This document shows positions 52,932 through 61,846 of a stretch of DNA of 64,000 bases, one piece after another (position 1 is the stretch's first letter; the number at the start of each line of letters is the position of its first letter). The notes under the pieces were generated by a model. The model ran no database searches and was not told the DNA's origin. It saw only the letters and a list, made by a program, of their open reading frames with translations. The stretch comes from Flavobacterium gelidilacus DSM 15343. GTDB taxonomy: Bacteria > Bacteroidota > Bacteroidia > Flavobacteriales > Flavobacteriaceae. The stretch is from assembly GCF_000422685.1 (NCBI RefSeq), contig NZ_KE383903.1, forward strand, positions 511,402-575,401, given 5' to 3'. The position numbers and the translations under genes are program-made.

Positions 52932-53804
52932 TTAATTGGTAAGTGTAAGTAGTAAACTCATATTATGATACGTTTTATATCCTTTTGGCTGAAAATTAAA
53001 TAAGGATGCTTTGTTGTCTTTAATTAAATATACATTAGGTTCTGTATCGAAATATCCAACAATATGAGGTTCATAAGTAACTCCATTAAATCTGCCTTTT
53101 TTTCCTTCCGTTGTATACTTATATTCAAATTTGTTTTCTTCAATGACTAAACTTTCAAAAGCTATCATCAAACCTTCTTTTGGGAAAATTAAATTATAAC
53201 TTGTTAAATCAATTATTTGTAGTTGCTTTCCTTTTTTACAAGTTATTATTATTTCGTCTTCTAAAATATCTGTTTCAATTTCTTTTGATGAGTTAATTGT
53301 AAATATTCGAAGCTTTATTTTTGAATTTTTAACTCTTGATCTTGTTGTAAATTTAATTTCTTTTATAAACTGAAATGCTTTGTTTTCGTTTTCAAAATTA
53401 AAAAACATACCCCACATATGAGATGTTCCTCCATTTCCATATGATGTTCTTTCTTTTTTTAATACACCTAAAGTTAATTCTTGTGTGTTTAATTTTCCAA
53501 TAACAACTACTTCATTTAACTCATAAACTTTAGGAGAAATATTTATGATTAAACTATTACTTTTTAAAACTGTCTTTGAATTATATCCTAAATTTGATAT
53601 TTGAATATATTGTAATGAGTCTTTCTTTGGTAATTCAAATACTCCGTTTTCATCAGTATTTACCCCAATTCTTGAGTTTTCATATATAACCGCTGCATAA
53701 GCAATTGGTTTACCCGAAATACTATCCAAAACAACTCCTTTTACTTGGGCTGAAAGCGAAAATGTGGTTAGTAATAGTAAAAATAACAGTCTTTGTTCTT
53801 TCAT
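52932..53804 (-). CDS. secreted protein with carboxypeptidase-regulatory-like domain
   Basis: 290 residues. A signal peptide ('LLFLLLLTTFSLSAQ') is followed by a CarboxypepD_reg-like beta domain ('VKGVVLDSISGKPIAYAAVI' through 'NLGYNSKTV'), the domain that opens many TonB-dependent receptors, but no barrel follows. The remaining ~190 residues are beta-rich and unassigned. It is predicted to be periplasmic or on the outer membrane. It lies 7 bp after the GH3 stop codon, so the two are co-transcribed. Confidence 0.82.
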   Translation of the reverse strand: MKEQRLLFLLLLTTFSLSAQVKGVVLDSISGKPIAYAAVIYENSRIGVNTDENGVFELPKKDSLQYIQISNLGYNSKTVLKSNSLIINISPKVYELNEVVVIGKLNTQELTLGVLKKERTSYGNGGTSHMWGMFFNFENENKAFQFIKEIKFTTRSRVKNSKIKLRIFTINSSKEIETDILEDEIIITCKKGKQLQIIDLTSYNLIFPKEGLMIAFESLVIEENKFEYKYTTEGKKGRFNGVTYEPHIVGYFDTEPNVYLIKDNKASLFNFQPKGYKTYHNMSLLLTLTN

Positions 53805-53811
53805 CTTTTTT

Positions 53812-55299
53812 CTATTCTCTACTTAATTTATCTGCAATTTCTCTATTATCACTCAATCTTGGCAGTTTGTTTTGACCTCCAAGTTTTCCTATGGATTTCA
53901 TATAGTCTTGGAAACCGTTTTTTGTGACTTTAAAAATTACCAATGTTCTCAAAACTTTACCAACAATTAAATCATCATAATAGGCATTTTGTTTTCGCAT
54001 TGCCTTGTCGATTTTTAACGCAAATTCATCTAAATTATTGGGTTCGTTTTCAAATTCTATGAACCATTCATGATAAGGTAATCCTGAAGTTGGATTTATT
54101 TGTGGTGCAACCGTGAATTCATTTACTCGAACTTCTGTGTTTTCTATGGCTTCTTGCAAAGCACTTTCGACTTCTTTTGCAATTACGTGTTCTCCAAAAG
54201 CTGAAATAAAATGTTTAATTCTTCCTGAAACTATAATTCTATAAGGTTTTAAACTTGTAAATTGAACTGTGTCGCCAATATTGTATGCCCAAAGTCCAGC
54301 GTTTGTGGAAATTATTAATACATAGTTGACTCCTAATTCAACTTCTCCGATTGTGTACCTTTTTGCATTTTCGTTATGAAATTCGTTTGCTTTTATGAAT
54401 TCGTAGAAAATGCCTGAATTCAATAACAAAAGCATTCCTTTTTCTTTTTGTGAATCTTGGTAAGCAAAAAACCCTTCTGAAGCTGGAAACAATTCTATTG
54501 AATCTACTTTACGACCAATTAAGTTTTCGAATTTTGCTCTATAAGGTTCATAATTTACACCACCATAAATGAATAAATGGAAGTTTTTAAAGATTTCACC
54601 AACTGGTTTATTTGCCTTTTCTTTTAGTTTTTCAAAATACATTTGCACCCAAGATGGAATTCCAGAAATGACTGCCATGTCTTCATTTATGGTTTCATTT
54701 ACGATGGCATTGACTTTAGTTTCCCAATCTTCTATGCAATTGGTTTCCCAACTTGGCATTCTGTTTTTTTGTAAATAAGCTGGAACGAAATGAGCTACAA
54801 TTCCTGATAAACGTCCTAGTTTTATGCCGTTTTTGTCTTCTAAAGTTGGACTTCCTTGTAAGAAAATCATTTTTCCGTCTACAAAATCAGCTTTTCCTGT
54901 TTCGTGAATGTAGCTTAAAATTGCATTTCGGGCCGCTTGAATATGAAAAGGCATTGATTCTTTTGTCAATGGAATATATTTAGCTCCAGAAGTTGTGCCT
55001 GATGTTTTTGCGAAATATAATGGTTTTCCTTTCCAAAGAATGTTTGGTTCTCCTTTTACAACTTTCTCGACATAGGTTTTTAAACCTTCGTAATCTCTTA
55101 CTGGAACATTGTTTGTGAAATCTGAATGTGATTTTATTTGGGAGAAATTATGGTCTTTTCCGAATTCGGTTTCTGATGCTTGTTGCATTAAAGCTGAAAA
55201 AACTTTTTGTTGGGTTTCAATTGGATTTGAAGCCCATTTTTGAGTTTGTGAATGTATGCTTTTGGCAAATATTTTTGCTGCGAAACTTTTTATACTCAT
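53812..55299 (-). CDS. GH3-family acyl-adenylate enzyme
   Basis: I start at the ATG at 55299 ('MSIKSFAAKIFAKSI', 495 residues); an in-frame extension of 27 residues is unlikely. The family is named after plant GH3 auxin-conjugating enzymes, which adenylate an acid and join it to an amino acid. The ATP loop 'YFAKTSGTTSGAKYIPLT' and 'IELFPASEGFFAYQD' are seen, and 'GLWAYNIGDTVQFTSLKPYR' is the domain hinge. Bacterial substrates are unknown. It precedes the CarboxypepD-like gene. Confidence 0.9.
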   Translation of the reverse strand: MSIKSFAAKIFAKSIHSQTQKWASNPIETQQKVFSALMQQASETEFGKDHNFSQIKSHSDFTNNVPVRDYEGLKTYVEKVVKGEPNILWKGKPLYFAKTSGTTSGAKYIPLTKESMPFHIQAARNAILSYIHETGKADFVDGKMIFLQGSPTLEDKNGIKLGRLSGIVAHFVPAYLQKNRMPSWETNCIEDWETKVNAIVNETINEDMAVISGIPSWVQMYFEKLKEKANKPVGEIFKNFHLFIYGGVNYEPYRAKFENLIGRKVDSIELFPASEGFFAYQDSQKEKGMLLLLNSGIFYEFIKANEFHNENAKRYTIGEVELGVNYVLIISTNAGLWAYNIGDTVQFTSLKPYRIIVSGRIKHFISAFGEHVIAKEVESALQEAIENTEVRVNEFTVAPQINPTSGLPYHEWFIEFENEPNNLDEFALKIDKAMRKQNAYYDDLIVGKVLRTLVIFKVTKNGFQDYMKSIGKLGGQNKLPRLSDNREIADKLSRE

Positions 55300-55465
55300 A
55301 GTTTGTGAATTAGCCCAGACAGGAATGAAAAGCTTTTTTGTGAAAAAATGTAGTTTTTGTAGTTGTAAAAAAGCGACCAAAGGAAGCTCTTTTTATGACT
55401 TACAAAAACACGTTTTTTGCAAAAAACTTGTAATGGATGGCTGGAAATAGCTTCTAAAAACATTT

Positions 55466-56332
55466 CTAAAAATTAATAAATTGCGTTGGGTTTATAGGAA
55501 AACCTTCTTTCCAAAGTTCGAAGTAAAAATTACCACTGTTGTTTTGAAATTCGTTACTTCCTGCTTGACCGATAACTTCTCCAGTACGCACATTGTCTCG
55601 AACAGATTTTGTTAAAAAAGATATGTTTTTATAGACTGAAATAAGTTCGTCTTTGTGTTTAATAATAACTACATAACCTGTAGTTGGTGTCCAATCGGCA
55701 AACAAAATTGTTCCAGAAGCAACCGCTTTTATTGGTGTATCTTTGGCTATTGCAATTTCGATTCCATAGTTTTTAGCAGCTGGATTATAGTTTTTAATTA
55801 TTTTTCCGTTTGTTGGTGGAAATAATACAAAATTAACTTTTGCTTTTGCAGTATCAAATACGTTGTATTTATCTTCTTTGGCTACTTGATCTCTTAATTC
55901 TTGTTCTTCTTTGGTGGTTTTTACATCAAAATCTTCTGGCTTAACAATGTTATTGTTTTGCAGAGAATCCTTGTTCAATTTTGCATATTCTAGTTCACCA
56001 ATCAACACTTTTTTTATTGATGCAATGTATTTGTTGTTTAATTCTACATTGCTTTGTAATGAATCGGACTTAATAGCTAAAACTATTGCATCTTGTTTTA
56101 ATTTAGTTGAAGCATATCCTGGAATATACTCCCGAAGAGGTGTAAATGCAATTATATAGGTTGTTATCGATATTAAAAAAATAGCTGAAAGTGTCACTCC
56201 AACAAAGACGTTCATTAAGTTTAATTTTAATGAAAAGGTTTCTTCAAACGTGTCTTCGTTAAGGATTACAAGTCTTCGTTTGTTGAATAATTTATTTTTT
56301 AATAATTGTCTTTTGATTCTTTTTTTGGACAT
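55466..56332 (-). CDS. M23/LytM-domain protein, catalytically degenerate
   Basis: 288 residues: a basic cytoplasmic N-terminus, one membrane helix (~39-59), a coiled-coil-like linker, then a LytM/M23 fold at ~165-288. In active M23 enzymes zinc is held by H-x3-D and H-x-H. Here the first site reads 'NYGIEIAIAKDTPI' (His to Asn, Asp to Glu), the YAH position reads 'SVYKNIS' and the HxH position reads 'GNFYFELWKEG'. All ligands are lost, so it is probably a hydrolase activator like EnvC or NlpD rather than an enzyme. The 166 bp between it and the GH3 start contain only a 16-bp palindrome at 55412-55427. Confidence 0.88.
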   Translation of the reverse strand: MSKKRIKRQLLKNKLFNKRRLVILNEDTFEETFSLKLNLMNVFVGVTLSAIFLISITTYIIAFTPLREYIPGYASTKLKQDAIVLAIKSDSLQSNVELNNKYIASIKKVLIGELEYAKLNKDSLQNNNIVKPEDFDVKTTKEEQELRDQVAKEDKYNVFDTAKAKVNFVLFPPTNGKIIKNYNPAAKNYGIEIAIAKDTPIKAVASGTILFADWTPTTGYVVIIKHKDELISVYKNISFLTKSVRDNVRTGEVIGQAGSNEFQNNSGNFYFELWKEGFPINPTQFINF

Positions 56333-56351
56333 TTTTTAACCGTTTGTTTTA

Positions 56352-56359
56352 CAAATATA
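56352..56359 (-). promoter_or_regulatory. -7 promoter box of the LytM-like gene
   Basis: On the minus strand TATATTTG lies 19 nt before the start codon, in the divergent gap shared with tatA. Confidence 0.55.
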
Positions 56360-56433
56360 AGAATTATGCTTTGTTAAGAGATTAGCTTATCGATAATTAT
56401 TCGTTAAAAAAGTAGCATTTGTTATTTTCTTTT

Positions 56434-56441
56434 TATCTTTG
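56434..56441 (+). promoter_or_regulatory. -7 promoter box of tatA
   Basis: TATCTTTG lies 20 nt before the tatA start codon. A TTTG at 56418-56421 is too close (12 nt) to be a normal -33 box. Confidence 0.5.
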
Positions 56442-56461
56442 CAGTATTAAATTTTAAAAAA

Positions 56462-56665
56462 ATGAATACATTATCTATATTTTTAGGTGTAATTGGTGCT
56501 CCACAAATAATCTTAGTTGTGGTTATCATTTTATTGCTTTTCGGTGGTAAAAAAATTCCTGAATTAATGAAAGGTCTTGGTGGTGGTGTTAAAGAGTTTA
56601 AAAACGCCATGAAAGAAGAAGAAAATAAAGATTCTAAAAAAGACGAAACGATTACTAAAGAGTAA
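56462..56665 (+). CDS. tatA: twin-arginine translocase subunit TatA/E
   Basis: 67 residues. One N-terminal membrane helix ending in '[20 protein letters not shown]' (the FG-x-x-K-x-P-E-L hinge), an amphipathic helix, and a short Lys/Glu tail: the TatA/E plan. It forms the pore that moves folded proteins with twin-arginine signals across the inner membrane. No tatB or tatC is next to it. A strong bidirectional terminator follows. Confidence 0.95.
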   Translation: MNTLSIFLGVIGAPQIILVVVIILLLFGGKKIPELMKGLGGGVKEFKNAMKEEENKDSKKDETITKE

Positions 56666-56690
56666 TTACTTTTTAAAAATCTAAAAAAAT

Positions 56691-56736
56691 AAAATCCCAA
56701 ATTCCAATTTTTATGAGTTGGAGTTTGGGATTTTTT
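56691..56736. terminator. bidirectional terminator between tatA and tex
   Basis: Arms 56691-56707 and 56718-56734 match at 16 of 17 bases (AAAATCCCAAATTCCAA / TTGGAGTTTGGGATTTT) with T-runs on both sides. It serves tatA and the convergent tex gene, which ends 6 bp further on. Confidence 0.9.
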
Positions 56737-56741
56737 GTGTT

Positions 56742-58865
56742 TTATAATATCATCGTTAATTGAATCCTTTTCCTAGCTTCATCAACCTCAACCACTTTTA
56801 CTTGGACGTGTTGGTGTAATTTTACAACTTCGTTAACATCAGACACAAAACCTTCTTTTAGTTGGGAAATATGAACCAAACCACTTTCTTTGATTCCGAC
56901 ATCTACGAAACAACCGAAAGCTGTTATGTTGTTAACAATTCCTGGTAAAATCATTCCTGTTCGTAAATCTTTTATGGTCTTTACGTTAGGGTCAAATTCG
57001 AAAACTTTGGCCGATTTTCTTGGATCTAAACCTGGTTTTTCTAATTCTTTTACAATGTCTTTTAAACCTAAAATTCCGATTTCGTCTGTGATGTAGTTCT
57101 CTAATTTTATTTGGCTGATTTTTTCTTTATTTCCGATTAAATCTTCAACTGAAATTTTTAAATCTTTTGCCATTTTTTCGACAATTTTATAAGCTTCTGG
57201 ATGAACGGCTGAATTATCTAACGGATTTTTTCCGTCTTTAATTCGGATAAAAGCTGCTGCTTGTTGGTATGCTTTTTCTCCTAATCTTGGTACTTTTTTG
57301 ATTTGTTTTCTATCTTCAAAAGGACCGTTTTCTGAACGATAAGCGACAATATTTTCTGCCATTTTTTCTCCAATTCCAGAAACGTAACTTAATAACGATT
57401 TACTTGCTGTGTTTATGTTTATTCCAACTGAATTCACACATCTAACAACAGTATTATCTAATTCTTCTTTTAGCTTAGTTTGATCTACATCATGTTGGTA
57501 TTGTCCAACTCCAATAGATTTTGCATCAATTTTTACCAATTCCGCTAAAGGATCAGAAAGTCTTCTTCCTATGGAAACAGAACCTCGAACGGTTACATCA
57601 TACGTTGGAAATTCTTCACGAGCAATTTTACTTGCTGAATAAACTGATGCACCAGCTTCAGAAACTACAAATACTTGAACGGGTTTATCAAACGCGATTT
57701 TTTTTATGAAAAATTCGGTTTCACGACTAGCTGTTCCGTTTCCGATTGAAATGGCTTCAATATTATAAGCATTTACCATGGAACGGATTTTTTTCATAGC
57801 CATTCCTGATTCGTTTTGTGGTGCGTGTGGATAAATGGTTTCGTTGTATAATAAATCTCCTTTTTCGTCTAAACAAACAATTTTACAACCACTTCTAAAT
57901 CCTGGATCAATCGCTAAAATTCGCTTTTCTCCTAAAGGTGGCGCTAATAATAATTGCCCTAAGTTTCCTGCGAAAACATCTATGGCTTTTTCATCTGCTT
58001 TTGCTTTTGCTTCTTGTAAAGTTTCGTTTGAAATTGCTGGTTCTAATAAACGTTTGTAACTATCTTTTATAGCAATTTTGACTTGTTCTGTAGATTCGTT
58101 TCTTCCTTTTAAAGTGTTTTCTTCTATGAAATCAATTGCTTCATCATTATCAACCTCAACTTTTAGTTTGATGAAACCTTCATTAACGGCACGAAGCATG
58201 GCTAATAATCTATGTGACGGTGCTTTTGAAATCGGCTCTGACCAATCAAAATATTGTTTAAATTTTTGTGCGTCTTCTTCTTCAGCTTTCTTTTTAACCA
58301 CTTTTGTGGTTACGGTTGCTTTTCTTTGAAACAAACGACGAAGATTTTTTCTGACAAATACATTTTCGTTAATCCATTCGGCAATAATATCTCTTGCTCC
58401 TTGCAAAGCATCATCTTCGTTTACAACATTATCTGTAATATATTTTGAGGCTTCAAAGTCAATTTCGTCATTGTTTTGAGCCATTATTATTTTTGCCAAA
58501 GGTTCTAATCCGTTTTCACGAGCTACATCTGCTTTGGTTTTTTTCTTCTTTTTATAAGGCAAATACAGATCTTCAATTTCTTGTAAATCGAAACTATTTT
58601 GAATTTTTGATTTTAGTTCCGGTAAAAGTTGTCCTTGTTCGTCAATCGTTTTTAAAATCGAATCTTTTCGTTTTACAATTTCATCATATTGTTTGGAAAG
58701 TTTGGCAATATTTTCGATTTGAACCTCATCTAAATTTCCGGTTGTATCTTTTCGGTAACGCGAAATAAAGGGTATTGTACAATCTTCTGAAAGTAATTGT
58801 AAAGTTGCTTGTATGTTTTTATCAGTCGTGTTGACAACTGTTTTTATGAATTGAATTTGGTTCAT
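56742..58865 (-). CDS. tex: Tex-family transcription accessory protein
   Basis: 707 residues, cytoplasmic nucleic-acid-binding protein. N-terminal helical Tex domain ('DCTIPFISRYRKDTTGNLDE'), a YqgF-like RNase H fold domain ('RILAIDPGFRSGCKIV'), helix-hairpin-helix motifs ('YVSGIGEKMAENIVAYR') and a C-terminal S1 domain ('GMILPGIVNNITAFGCFVDV') all appear in the usual order and length. Tex (YhgF) binds RNA/DNA and affects transcription and ribosomes. Single gene between two terminator/spacing boundaries. Confidence 0.96.
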   Translation of the reverse strand: MNQIQFIKTVVNTTDKNIQATLQLLSEDCTIPFISRYRKDTTGNLDEVQIENIAKLSKQYDEIVKRKDSILKTIDEQGQLLPELKSKIQNSFDLQEIEDLYLPYKKKKKTKADVARENGLEPLAKIIMAQNNDEIDFEASKYITDNVVNEDDALQGARDIIAEWINENVFVRKNLRRLFQRKATVTTKVVKKKAEEEDAQKFKQYFDWSEPISKAPSHRLLAMLRAVNEGFIKLKVEVDNDEAIDFIEENTLKGRNESTEQVKIAIKDSYKRLLEPAISNETLQEAKAKADEKAIDVFAGNLGQLLLAPPLGEKRILAIDPGFRSGCKIVCLDEKGDLLYNETIYPHAPQNESGMAMKKIRSMVNAYNIEAISIGNGTASRETEFFIKKIAFDKPVQVFVVSEAGASVYSASKIAREEFPTYDVTVRGSVSIGRRLSDPLAELVKIDAKSIGVGQYQHDVDQTKLKEELDNTVVRCVNSVGININTASKSLLSYVSGIGEKMAENIVAYRSENGPFEDRKQIKKVPRLGEKAYQQAAAFIRIKDGKNPLDNSAVHPEAYKIVEKMAKDLKISVEDLIGNKEKISQIKLENYITDEIGILGLKDIVKELEKPGLDPRKSAKVFEFDPNVKTIKDLRTGMILPGIVNNITAFGCFVDVGIKESGLVHISQLKEGFVSDVNEVVKLHQHVQVKVVEVDEARKRIQLTMIL

Positions 58866-58943
58866 TTTGGTATTTAATTTCTAAGGTGCAATTTATGCAA
58901 ATTACTTCACTTTGCTAAAAATTGTGTTGAATTTATATGAAGT

Positions 58944-59762
58944 TTATTCTTGTATTTTTTGAAAAGCGTGACCTATATTTTCAATCACATCTGTTATTAA
59001 CATACTTTCTTCACTTTGTGATTCTAAGGTAATGTCAGCAGATAAACCATGAAGATAAACTCCTAAAATGCTTGCTTCTAAACATGTATAATTCTGGGCT
59101 AAAAATGCTGTTATCATTCCAGTTAAAGCATCACCAGAACCACCTTTTGCTAGGCCTGAATTTCCTGTTGTGTTTTCAAAAGATTCTGTTCCGTTTGTAA
59201 TAAATGTTTTGTGACCTTTTAGAACTATAATACAATTATATTCTTTTGCTTTGGTTGTTGCTGTGCTTCTTCTTTCTTCTTCAGAATCATGATTTCCAAA
59301 TAATCTGTCAAACTCTTTTGGATGTGGTGTTAAAACTGAATTTTTTGGCAACTGACTAAACCAATCTTGATTATTTGCTAAAATATTTAAAGCATCTGCA
59401 TCAATAACTAAAGCTTTTGCTTTTAGAAAAACTGCATAAACTAACTTTTGAGCTGCTTCATTTTGTTCTAAACCTGGTCCGATTCCAATACCATCAAACA
59501 ATGATAAATCTATGAGGTTATCTCTAAAAGAAAGCATTGCTTCTGGTAAAAAAGTATTTAGAGTGTTTTTTTCTTCTTCAGGAATTGAAACGGTTAGTAA
59601 ACCTGTTCCTGAACGCAAACAAGCTTTTGAAGCTATCAAAGCTGCTCCCATTTTATTTTTACTTCCTGCAATTAATAAAGCGTGACCATAATTACCTTTG
59701 TGAGAGTTTTCATTTCTAATTTTGTAAATGCTTTTGAGTAAGGCTTTGTTAATTGTTTGCAT
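58944..59762 (-). CDS. nnrD: ADP/ATP-dependent NAD(P)H-hydrate dehydratase
   Basis: 272 residues, the CARKD/YjeF C-terminal domain alone. It repairs hydrated NAD(P)H. The fold is ribokinase-like; 'KGNYGHALLIAGSKNKMGAA', 'LTPHPKEFDRLFG' and the catalytic 'GGSGDALTGMITAFLA' are visible. The N-terminal epimerase domain (NnrE), often fused, is missing, so it must be encoded elsewhere or absent. Confidence 0.92.
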   Translation of the reverse strand: MQTINKALLKSIYKIRNENSHKGNYGHALLIAGSKNKMGAALIASKACLRSGTGLLTVSIPEEEKNTLNTFLPEAMLSFRDNLIDLSLFDGIGIGPGLEQNEAAQKLVYAVFLKAKALVIDADALNILANNQDWFSQLPKNSVLTPHPKEFDRLFGNHDSEEERRSTATTKAKEYNCIIVLKGHKTFITNGTESFENTTGNSGLAKGGSGDALTGMITAFLAQNYTCLEASILGVYLHGLSADITLESQSEESMLITDVIENIGHAFQKIQE

Positions 59763-59791
59763 GGTCAGTGAAGTTAAAACTTTATAAATTT

Positions 59792-60934
59792 TTATAGTAT
59801 AAATTCTAAATAATTCTGTTTGTTAATTACTTCAAAAGTTGCTTCTGTGTAGGCTTTTGCATAAGCAGTTGGAATTTTTGATTTTCTTCTTTCATTCCAT
59901 TTGAATTCAAATCCATTCAAGTTTCCATTTTGCTCTTCTAACCAATCTAATTCCTGTTGATCATAAGTTCTCCAAAAATAATTTGATACTGATTTTTGTG
60001 TATAATTTTGGTGTTTTATCCTTTCAGAAGCTAAATAATTTTCCCATAAAGCACCTATATCTGTTCTGTTTTCTAGTAAGGTAAAATTATTTATAATTCC
60101 GTTTCTAATTCCGTTATCATAAAAATACCAACGATTGGATTTTGTAATTTCCTTTCGCAAATTTCTACTAAATCCTGTTATTTTATAAATAACAAAAACT
60201 TTTGATAACAAATCTAAATAACTTTCTACTGTATTTTTTGAAATTCCTAGTTGCCTTGCTAATTCTTGTAACGAAACTTCTTGACCAACTTGAAATGCAA
60301 TTAACTTTAACAAATCTACAATTTTATCGGCTTGTTTAATGCCTTCAAAAATTAAAATATCTTTTAGTAAATATGAATTTATTATTTCTTTTATGTAATT
60401 AATTTTATCATTCCATTCTGGATATTGTTCTAATTCTGGATAGCTTCCAAAAAGTAATCTTTCTTGCAATTTGCTATTTGTTTCTTTATAGTTTTCGTGC
60501 TTAGCAAACTCCATTTGTGCCAATGGAAATAAGTAAATTGTGTTTTTTCTACCCACTAAAGGCTCTCCTAATTTATTAGATAAATCAAAAACTGATGAAC
60601 CTGTTGCAATGACTTTTATACCTTCAATTGAATCTACAATTAATTTTAAAATCAAACCTATTTCTGGAATATTTTGTGCTTCGTCAATGACTAATAATTT
60701 TGTATTTGTTAAAAGCCTTTTATAATTTGCAACGGATCGTACTTTTAATAAACTAGCATCTTCAACATCTTCTCCATTTAATTGTAAATAATCTTCTTTT
60801 GGAATTTTTTCGATATATTTCTTTATTAATTCAGTTTTTCCTACACGTCTTGCTCCTAATAATAACAAGACTTTATTAGGTAAAACTTTAGTTTCGAATT
60901 GCTTTAAAACAGCTCTTTGTATTACATTTTCCAT
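59792..60934 (-). CDS. AAA ATPase with DUF4143 C-terminus
   Basis: I start at the ATG at 60934 (380 residues); a longer frame uses TTG. An ATPase domain has Walker A 'LLGARRVGKTELI' and Walker B 'KLLVIDEAQNI', a Ser-x-x-sensor 'ATGSSVFDLS', then a winged-helix ('LQELARQLGISKNTVESYLD') and the C-terminal DUF4143 domain with 'DQQELDWLEEQN...FEFKW', a nuclease-fold-like E-x-D...E-x-K pattern. The family is common as solitary genes; its role is not established. Duplicated 27-bp repeats lie upstream of its promoter. Confidence 0.88.
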   Translation of the reverse strand: MENVIQRAVLKQFETKVLPNKVLLLLGARRVGKTELIKKYIEKIPKEDYLQLNGEDVEDASLLKVRSVANYKRLLTNTKLLVIDEAQNIPEIGLILKLIVDSIEGIKVIATGSSVFDLSNKLGEPLVGRKNTIYLFPLAQMEFAKHENYKETNSKLQERLLFGSYPELEQYPEWNDKINYIKEIINSYLLKDILIFEGIKQADKIVDLLKLIAFQVGQEVSLQELARQLGISKNTVESYLDLLSKVFVIYKITGFSRNLRKEITKSNRWYFYDNGIRNGIINNFTLLENRTDIGALWENYLASERIKHQNYTQKSVSNYFWRTYDQQELDWLEEQNGNLNGFEFKWNERRKSKIPTAYAKAYTEATFEVINKQNYLEFIL

Positions 60935-60957
60935 ATAAATTTGAATTAAGACCAATA

Positions 60958-60965
60958 CAAATATA
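60958..60965 (-). promoter_or_regulatory. -7 promoter box of the DUF4143 ATPase gene
   Basis: On the minus strand TATATTTG lies 23 nt before the ATG, with the first 27-bp repeat 12 bp upstream, covering the expected -33 position. Confidence 0.55.
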
Positions 60966-60977
60966 GTAAAAAAATAT

Positions 60978-61036
60978 AAATTCCGTCAGTTGATTGACTG
61001 AATTTAGCTAAATTCCGTCAGTTGATTGACTGAATT
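60978..61036. repeat. two identical 27-bp palindromic repeats upstream of the ATPase gene
   Basis: Identical 27-bp copies at 60978-61004 and 61010-61036 (32-bp period), each containing the dyad TCAGT-TGATTG-ACTGA with AATT flanks. A degenerate half copy follows at 61042-61060. They lie just upstream of the -7 box. They look like a doubled operator. Confidence 0.9.
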
Positions 61037-61131
61037 AATGTAAATTGAGTCAATTGAAACATTAAAATAGCATTAAAGGTTTTATATACAAAACCATTTA
61101 AACTTCTAAACCCATAACCTTCTAACCTAAT

Positions 61132-61845
61132 TTATTCACATTTCCATTTAAAATTAGAGACAGTTGAATATCTTTCTGGACGAAATTCATAATGCCACCA
61201 TTCATTATAAATGGATTTGAAATTATATTTAGCTAAAGTTTCTTTGAGTAATTTTCGGTTTTGTAAAACTTCTTTAGAATGTTTTGTATACGTATGGTGT
61301 GCTTCTGGACCAAAAAAATCAAATTTTGTTCCCATATCTAATTCATTTCCAAATAAATCTACTAAAGTCAAATCGACGGCTGCACCACGATTGTGTTTTG
61401 ATCCTTTTTTTGGATTGGCTACATAATTAGTTCCTGGTAGAATTTTCCACATCTTTTTTTGGACATCTAATGGTCGATAACAATCATATAATTTTATACG
61501 GAAACCCTTTTTTATCAATTCTTGATTGGCTTTCACCAATGCTTTTGCAGTGCTAATTCTTAAAAAACATTCGGGACAATCATATACTTTTTGATGTAAA
61601 AAATTGTCTGTTGTTGCATATTTTAAGTCTAAAACGAAGTCTGTACTTAAGGTTTGAATGTTGACGAATGAAGTGTCTTTAATAGTTTCAGAATTGTTTT
61701 CTCTTAGTTCTTTTACTTCTGGTAACACTATAAGAGTATCTTTTATATTTTCTATGCTTGGTAAAACTATTTCATCGTTTTCCTTTACTTCTTTTTTACA
61801 AGAAATAATTCCTAAAATACAAAGTATGAATAGTGCTTTTCTCAA
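61132..61845 (-). CDS. VanX-type D-alanyl-D-alanine dipeptidase lipoprotein (M15)
   Basis: 237 residues with a lipoprotein signal ('LFILCILGIISCKKE'); the TTG start is accepted because no ATG precedes the lipobox. The M15D motifs are complete: 'GSKHNRGAAVDLTLVD' with zinc His and Asp, and 'NEWWHYEFRP' with the catalytic Glu and third zinc His. The enzyme cuts D-Ala-D-Ala. As a lipid-anchored periplasmic protein without vanH/vanA it is likely for peptidoglycan recycling rather than glycopeptide resistance. It starts 1 bp after the stop codon of the next gene. Confidence 0.93.
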   Translation of the reverse strand: MRKALFILCILGIISCKKEVKENDEIVLPSIENIKDTLIVLPEVKELRENNSETIKDTSFVNIQTLSTDFVLDLKYATTDNFLHQKVYDCPECFLRISTAKALVKANQELIKKGFRIKLYDCYRPLDVQKKMWKILPGTNYVANPKKGSKHNRGAAVDLTLVDLFGNELDMGTKFDFFGPEAHHTYTKHSKEVLQNRKLLKETLAKYNFKSIYNEWWHYEFRPERYSTVSNFKWKCE

Positions 61846-61846
61846 A

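Noticed and set aside
55400..55433. Palindrome with perfect GTTTTTTGCAAAAAAC core
   Set aside because: The dyad is visible but the outer arms are off-centre and there is no clear T-run, so I do not call it a terminator.
55466..56332. Active M23 endopeptidase
   Set aside because: The zinc ligands are all replaced.
60978..61036. 27-bp repeats as attachment sites of a mobile element
   Set aside because: The copies are only 32 bp apart with nothing between them and no integrase in the window; an operator is more likely.
61132..61845. Vancomycin resistance gene vanX
   Set aside because: It is a lipoprotein with no vanH, vanA or vanRS nearby; a peptidoglycan recycling role is more likely.
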